Source of the DNA: DATKXU01 sp035528905
GTDB taxonomy: Bacteria > Armatimonadota > UBA5829 > DTJY01
NCBI GenBank assembly: GCA_035528905.1
Contig: DATKXU010000048.1
Span: 1-41,590, forward strand
Direction of reading: 5' to 3'
DNA length: 41,590 nt
Below are positions 39,801-41,590 of the stretch, piece after piece. The notes under the pieces are model-generated. The model was not told the origin of the DNA. It made no database searches and saw nothing but the letters and a program-made list of their open reading frames with translations. How positions within the stretch are numbered: position 1 is the first letter of the stretch; every line of letters begins with the position of its first letter. Made by a program: the position numbers and the translations under genes.

Positions 39801-40021
39801 TAAGCGCTCTGGCGCGCGCCTCTGACGTCTTCGACGAACTGCCACGAGAATCTCGGTTTTAAGGTGTCGATCCCCAGGGGATTCCCGAGGTATTCCGTGA
39901 GCAAGTGCGTCGCAGAGGGCTTCGGCGCAGCCTGGGCCTCACCATGCGCCGCAATGATGGTGAGCAATAGAGCAAGCAGAAAACAGCAAGTGACATCGCG
40001 AGTAAAGACATTGGGGACCAA
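36836..40021 (-). CDS. Alpha-L-rhamnosidase, GH78, with inserted F5/8C (discoidin) domain
   Basis: A 1061-residue secreted paralogue of the downstream enzyme with the same domain order. It carries an extra module at about residues 165-310 (AKWVQIDLGESKEIASIRLF, then VTLSFDPVKARYVRLTVTKL and ALGEIQIL), a discoidin-type carbohydrate-binding domain placed inside the N-terminal beta-sandwich. The catalytic region has IPTDCPQREERQGWMGDAH with the general acid and ECGATTIWEYWERT. The signal peptide includes CCFLLALLLTIIAA. Translation starts at TTG (40021), with AGGAGAGG five bases upstream. It is the first gene of the pair, with a promoter about 100 bases upstream. The shared framework and adjacency indicate tandem duplication followed by gain or loss of the discoidin domain. 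Confidence 0.94.
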   Translation of the reverse strand: MVPNVFTRDVTCCFLLALLLTIIAAHGEAQAAPKPSATHLLTEYLGNPLGIDTLKPRFSWQFVEDVRGARQSAYQIQVADSLEALKSGKANVWDSGKVFSSQTVNIPLPRKKLSSGMRCYWRVKVWDADGAPSDFSAPAWFEMGLLNREDWQGVWLTAPFAGNGYHSALESKADVAKWVQIDLGESKEIASIRLFPCRAHSWYANITPGFGFPVRYRLEASNEHEFKQPVLLVDKTDADSAAADASEEPVTLSFDPVKARYVRLTVTKLYTQADGRKLFALGEIQILDTMSANLALNKPVMALDSFEERGWARSCLTDGSVTNGFPQGAAPLLRFEFALDKPVKRARAYVTGLGYCELYLNGKKIGDRVLDPAFTSFSKRALYSAYDVTDQVRQGRNAVGAILGKGWYGGPPCVIAQFNIEFKDGSRASVTTNPDWRYDLGPILDNSVIHGETYDARLEQPGWDTPGFDDSKWRPVLVADPPTEKLSAEMMPPIRVVETIKPKKMRRLEDGSWVFDFGQNFSGWCRLKVSGPAGTEVVLKHAELQNRDGTLGLFTIRGAKATDRYILKGEGVETYEPRFTYHGFRYAQIQGFPGRPTPGTLTGCVVHTDLPRGGTFQCSDPLINKIQSNCVWGYRTNWHSIPTDCPQREERQGWMGDAHAAAETGLYNFDVAAAFRNYVRNMQDEQGEDGRIPDTAPHTWGSNPGDPTWSGAYTFIPWDVYRHTGDTRILERHYEGFKRYLDNLESRAKDHIITHLGYGDWVAVGGWTPLEVMHAGSYYRSAWIVARCAEILGHPSDAKKYDRLCSEIAEAFNANFFHPETNNYASGSQFSNALPLYLNIVPEDKRKAVADNLVNDIMVKYKGHLSTGFPGTKYLMDVLCNEGHADAAYTILMQRTFPSWGYMIECGATTIWEYWERTGMMSQNHPALGSVSGWFYRMVAGIVPRADTPGYEYFDIKPFVAGELKEARASVNTIRGPAASHWKRDESGICLEVTIPANSRASVWVPKVGMADFEVREGPKVVWRSGKFVPGVAGIDSASDAGDWIRFEAGSGAYSFRLERP

Positions 40022-40052
40022 CTTTACCTCTCCTTCTGTACCACAATTTCTA

Positions 40053-40120
40053 ACAGTTTCCCAGCACGATTTGTTTCAGGAAAAGTTCACAATCGGAATC
40101 CGCAACTGACCCAATCGTGC
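40053..40120 (-). promoter_or_regulatory. Inverted repeat spanning the rhamnosidase 5' leader
   Basis: GCACGATT (40053-40060) and AATCGTGC (40113-40120) are perfect reverse complements bracketing most of the leader between promoter and start. The RNA could form a long-range stem, or the pair could be a divided operator. The space between them holds another small palindrome, CGGAATCCG. Confidence 0.35.
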
Positions 40121-40128
40121 CGAAGGGT

Positions 40129-40137
40129 ATTGTAGCA
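40129..40137 (-). promoter_or_regulatory. Extended -10 promoter for the rhamnosidase genes
   Basis: The minus strand reads TGC TACAAT, an extended -10, about 108 bases upstream of the TTG start at 40021. The -35 region is poor. Confidence 0.4.
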
Positions 40138-40323
40138 TAGTGAACCATAAAAGGGAAAGCTGGGGAGACGCCGCCGCAGGGAACCTCCGCCGTGGTGACC
40201 GGTATCCCAGAGCCCGACGGTCTGCTCCTGGTCTCCTCCGCGGACTGGAGCGCGTACTGAGGCGGAGGATGCCCGCGGTCGGGTCGCCGGGGGGACACCT
40301 GGCGAGCTAGCGGTGAAGTTCCC

Positions 40324-40427
40324 GCCTGCGAGGTACCAAAGCGCTAAAAACAAAACGCAGGCTGCGCTCGTACAAGCTCATGTAAGCTGCTCTCTGGACC
40401 GGGGTTCGAGTCCCCGCGCCTCCACCA
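40324..40427 (+). ncRNA. ssrA: tmRNA 3' domain (5' limit unresolved)
   Basis: The 3' end has a T-arm CGGGG/TTCGAGT/CCCCG (40400-40416), the acceptor strand CGCCTCC, discriminator A and an encoded CCA (40425-40427). Upstream, AAGCTCATGTAAGCTG matches the tmRNA segment I know as AAGCATGTAG. GCCTGCG/CGCAGGC (40324-40330/40356-40362) and AGCGC/GCGCT (40340-40344/40364-40368) form an H-type pseudoknot with an A-rich loop, like PK4. Sequence from 40160 to 40323 is GC-rich and could hold further pseudoknots. I find no 5' half: no GGAGGCG/GGGGGCG acceptor strand, no UUCGAC motif and no tag frame ending ALAA before the pseudoknots or after the CCA. It is truncated, rearranged or diverged beyond my recognition. 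Confidence 0.7.
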
Positions 40428-40478
40428 TCATTTTGCAAGACTTGTTGGTCTCTGTTTATTCGTGTATACGAACTGCGC

Positions 40479-40507
40479 CACGCTCGCATTTTGACGATGT
40501 GAGCGTG
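40479..40507. repeat. Inverted repeat just outside the tmRNA 3' end
   Basis: The arms CACGCTCGCA (40479-40488) and TGTGAGCGTG (40498-40507) are complementary at nine of ten positions around a nine-base loop. A smaller dyad, TTCGT-GTAT-ACGAA, lies about 20 bases to the left. They could be protein-binding arms of an attachment site. The rest of 40428-40656 is AT-rich, and the short minus-strand open frame in it does not look coding. Confidence 0.4.
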
Positions 40508-40656
40508 ACAAACTCCTGTGGACTGGGTTGGGGCGGATGTTACTCCAAAACGCTCTCAACCAGTTCTCTTCTCGCCCGTTTTTCTCTGTTTTCTCTCGGG
40601 ATTCTCTCAGCGAGTCCGAATGATCTCCTTGTTTTTTTTGTAACACAACCAGATCC

Positions 40657-40685
40657 TTGCCCAGACCCATTTCTCGAACTATAAT
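40657..40685 (+). promoter_or_regulatory. Promoter for the right-end gene
   Basis: TTGCCC (40657-40662), a 17-base spacer and a perfect TATAAT (40680-40685). It follows an eight-T run at 40632-40639. The leader to the ATG at 40841 is about 150 bases and contains nothing I recognise. Confidence 0.5.
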
Positions 40686-40840
40686 GAAGCAAGAGTCTCA
40701 AACGAAACGAGGTTACGGTTCACCTATCGACTTTTAGCCAGGCTTCGAGACAAAAACCTGTTCCGTTACGGTAGAGCATTCATTCATAGCTTCACGGTCT
40801 AAAGCTGTGGCTGTATAGAATTCATACTGGGATACTGCAC

Positions 40841-41590
40841 ATGGCAAAATGGAAGCTGTATTGGGTTGAATCTGACGGATATGAAGATTGCTTTATTGTT
40901 GCAAAGAATAGTCGTAGTGCAAAATCTGTTGAGATACAAATGAACGGCTTTGACTCAACTGATGTTGTAGCTACGCGGATAATGGATATACCTGACAAAT
41001 TTGAAGCTATCGCAGATGAGAGATTTAGGGAATGGTCAAGAGAACATGCTCCGCACCAAGCGAACAACCCCGATTTGCATCATTGGCCTTGGTATGCAGA
41101 TAGATGGCTGCTTGAAGCACTGGGAGCTCAATTCAGAACAATAGACGGTATTGACCAGATACTATTGAGGGCTGTAGTGTACTCGACACGAGTCAGTACA
41201 GAGTGTTACGTATATAGTGTTGGTGCCAAAGCTCTTCGGGAGCGAAACGAGAGCCTACCCGTCTATGATAACTATGATCAGGAACGTTGCATAGATGTTG
41301 CAGACATCCTTCACCAAGCGATGGGCATGGCTTTGGCACAATGCCATGAAATTGAGTCGTTGCTGTCCAAATCTTTTGTCTTCAGTGTATCGGAGAGACA
41401 AAGAAAGCGATATCGCACATTCAACGAGTTCTTTCAGGGGTGGGAGAGGAAGACACTAGGAGCCCTATTCGCGGCTATTCAAGAGTCTTTCGAAGTTGAA
41501 CCTGAAATCAAGATGGCAATGGATTTGTTTCTCAAGATGCGCAACGAGTTAGTGCACGGCATCACAACCACGCAGCGATATGATATAAAC
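40841..41590 (+). CDS. Unidentified island-type protein with HEPN-like motif (3' truncated by the window)
   Basis: An open frame of 250 codons running off the right end, so no stop is seen. The N-terminal part (MAKWKLYWVESDGYEDCFIV, then KNSRSAKSVEIQMNGFDSTD) is a small alpha/beta segment like those I associate with phage and island proteins. The rest is helical. Near the end, FLKMRNELVHGITT contains R-N-x3-H, the RxxxxH signature of HEPN RNase-like domains. Base composition and codon use are clearly lower in GC than the rest of the window. Its place beyond a tmRNA 3' end suggests cargo of an integrated element. A defence or RNase role is only an inference from the motif. Confidence 0.75.
   Translation, partial: MAKWKLYWVESDGYEDCFIVAKNSRSAKSVEIQMNGFDSTDVVATRIMDIPDKFEAIADERFREWSREHAPHQANNPDLHHWPWYADRWLLEALGAQFRTIDGIDQILLRAVVYSTRVSTECYVYSVGAKALRERNESLPVYDNYDQERCIDVADILHQAMGMALAQCHEIESLLSKSFVFSVSERQRKRYRTFNEFFQGWERKTLGALFAAIQESFEVEPEIKMAMDLFLKMRNELVHGITTTQRYDIN

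Noticed and set aside
40324..40427. A tRNA (Ser or Sec type) at the right end
   Set aside because: The T-arm and CCA are tRNA-like, but no 5' acceptor strand GGAGGCG lies within 100 bases, and the upstream pseudoknot and AAGCTCATGTAAGC fit tmRNA better.
40428..40670. 80-codon minus-strand open frame next to the tmRNA
   Set aside because: No ribosome site or coding character. It covers an inverted repeat and the encoded CCA end.

Overview
The window looks like chromosome from a GC-rich, Gram-negative-type (diderm) bacterium whose gene order resembles Firmicutes and other Terrabacteria. TonB/ExbB/ExbD imply an outer membrane. The order hisS - aspS - 6S RNA - rarA - mnmA and the STAS / anti-sigma / SigB-type sigma operon are Firmicutes-like. 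TTG and GTG starts are frequent. Secreted glycosidases, two alpha-L-rhamnosidases and a large secreted STN-domain protein suggest a polysaccharide degrader. Armatimonadota or a related lineage is my best guess, held with low to moderate confidence.

Layout. 1-7.3 kb: the end of an unknown gene, a bactofilin-like membrane protein, a short-chain dehydrogenase, TspO, an ACT-domain malic enzyme and a modular secreted glycosidase. 7.3-15.4 kb, all on the minus strand: pdxA, a sugar-nucleotide epimerase, a 45-residue zinc ribbon, an RCK-type channel, endonuclease V, tsaD-rimI (ATGA overlap) and exbB-exbD-tonB. 15.8-28.5 kb, all on the plus strand: mscS, hisS, aspS, an STN protein, 6S RNA, rarA, mnmA, DUF948 and YtxH proteins, the STAS/RsbW/SigB operon and an AI-2E-family permease. 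28.5-34.0 kb: an accessory array of orphan RHS C-terminal tips, each followed by a probable immunity gene and several of them broken. 34.0-40.0 kb: two tandem GH78 rhamnosidase genes on the minus strand. 40.3-41.6 kb: a tmRNA 3' domain followed by lower-GC DNA with a promoter and a gene running off the window, which looks like an integration-site boundary.

Two signals stand out. First, the RHS array: three successive core fragments of different lengths start just after the previous gene's stop codon and lead into unrelated C-terminal domains and membrane proteins. This is what displacement of old toxin/immunity tips would leave, but no parent rhs gene is in the window. Second, intergenic DNA between about 11.7 and 25 kb carries degenerate short tandem arrays, mostly of period 7. 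Each site uses a different word, three sites are built as inverted pairs able to form long hairpins, and the arrays sit on gene ends or starts. A separate four-way cloverleaf palindrome lies between aspS and the STN gene.
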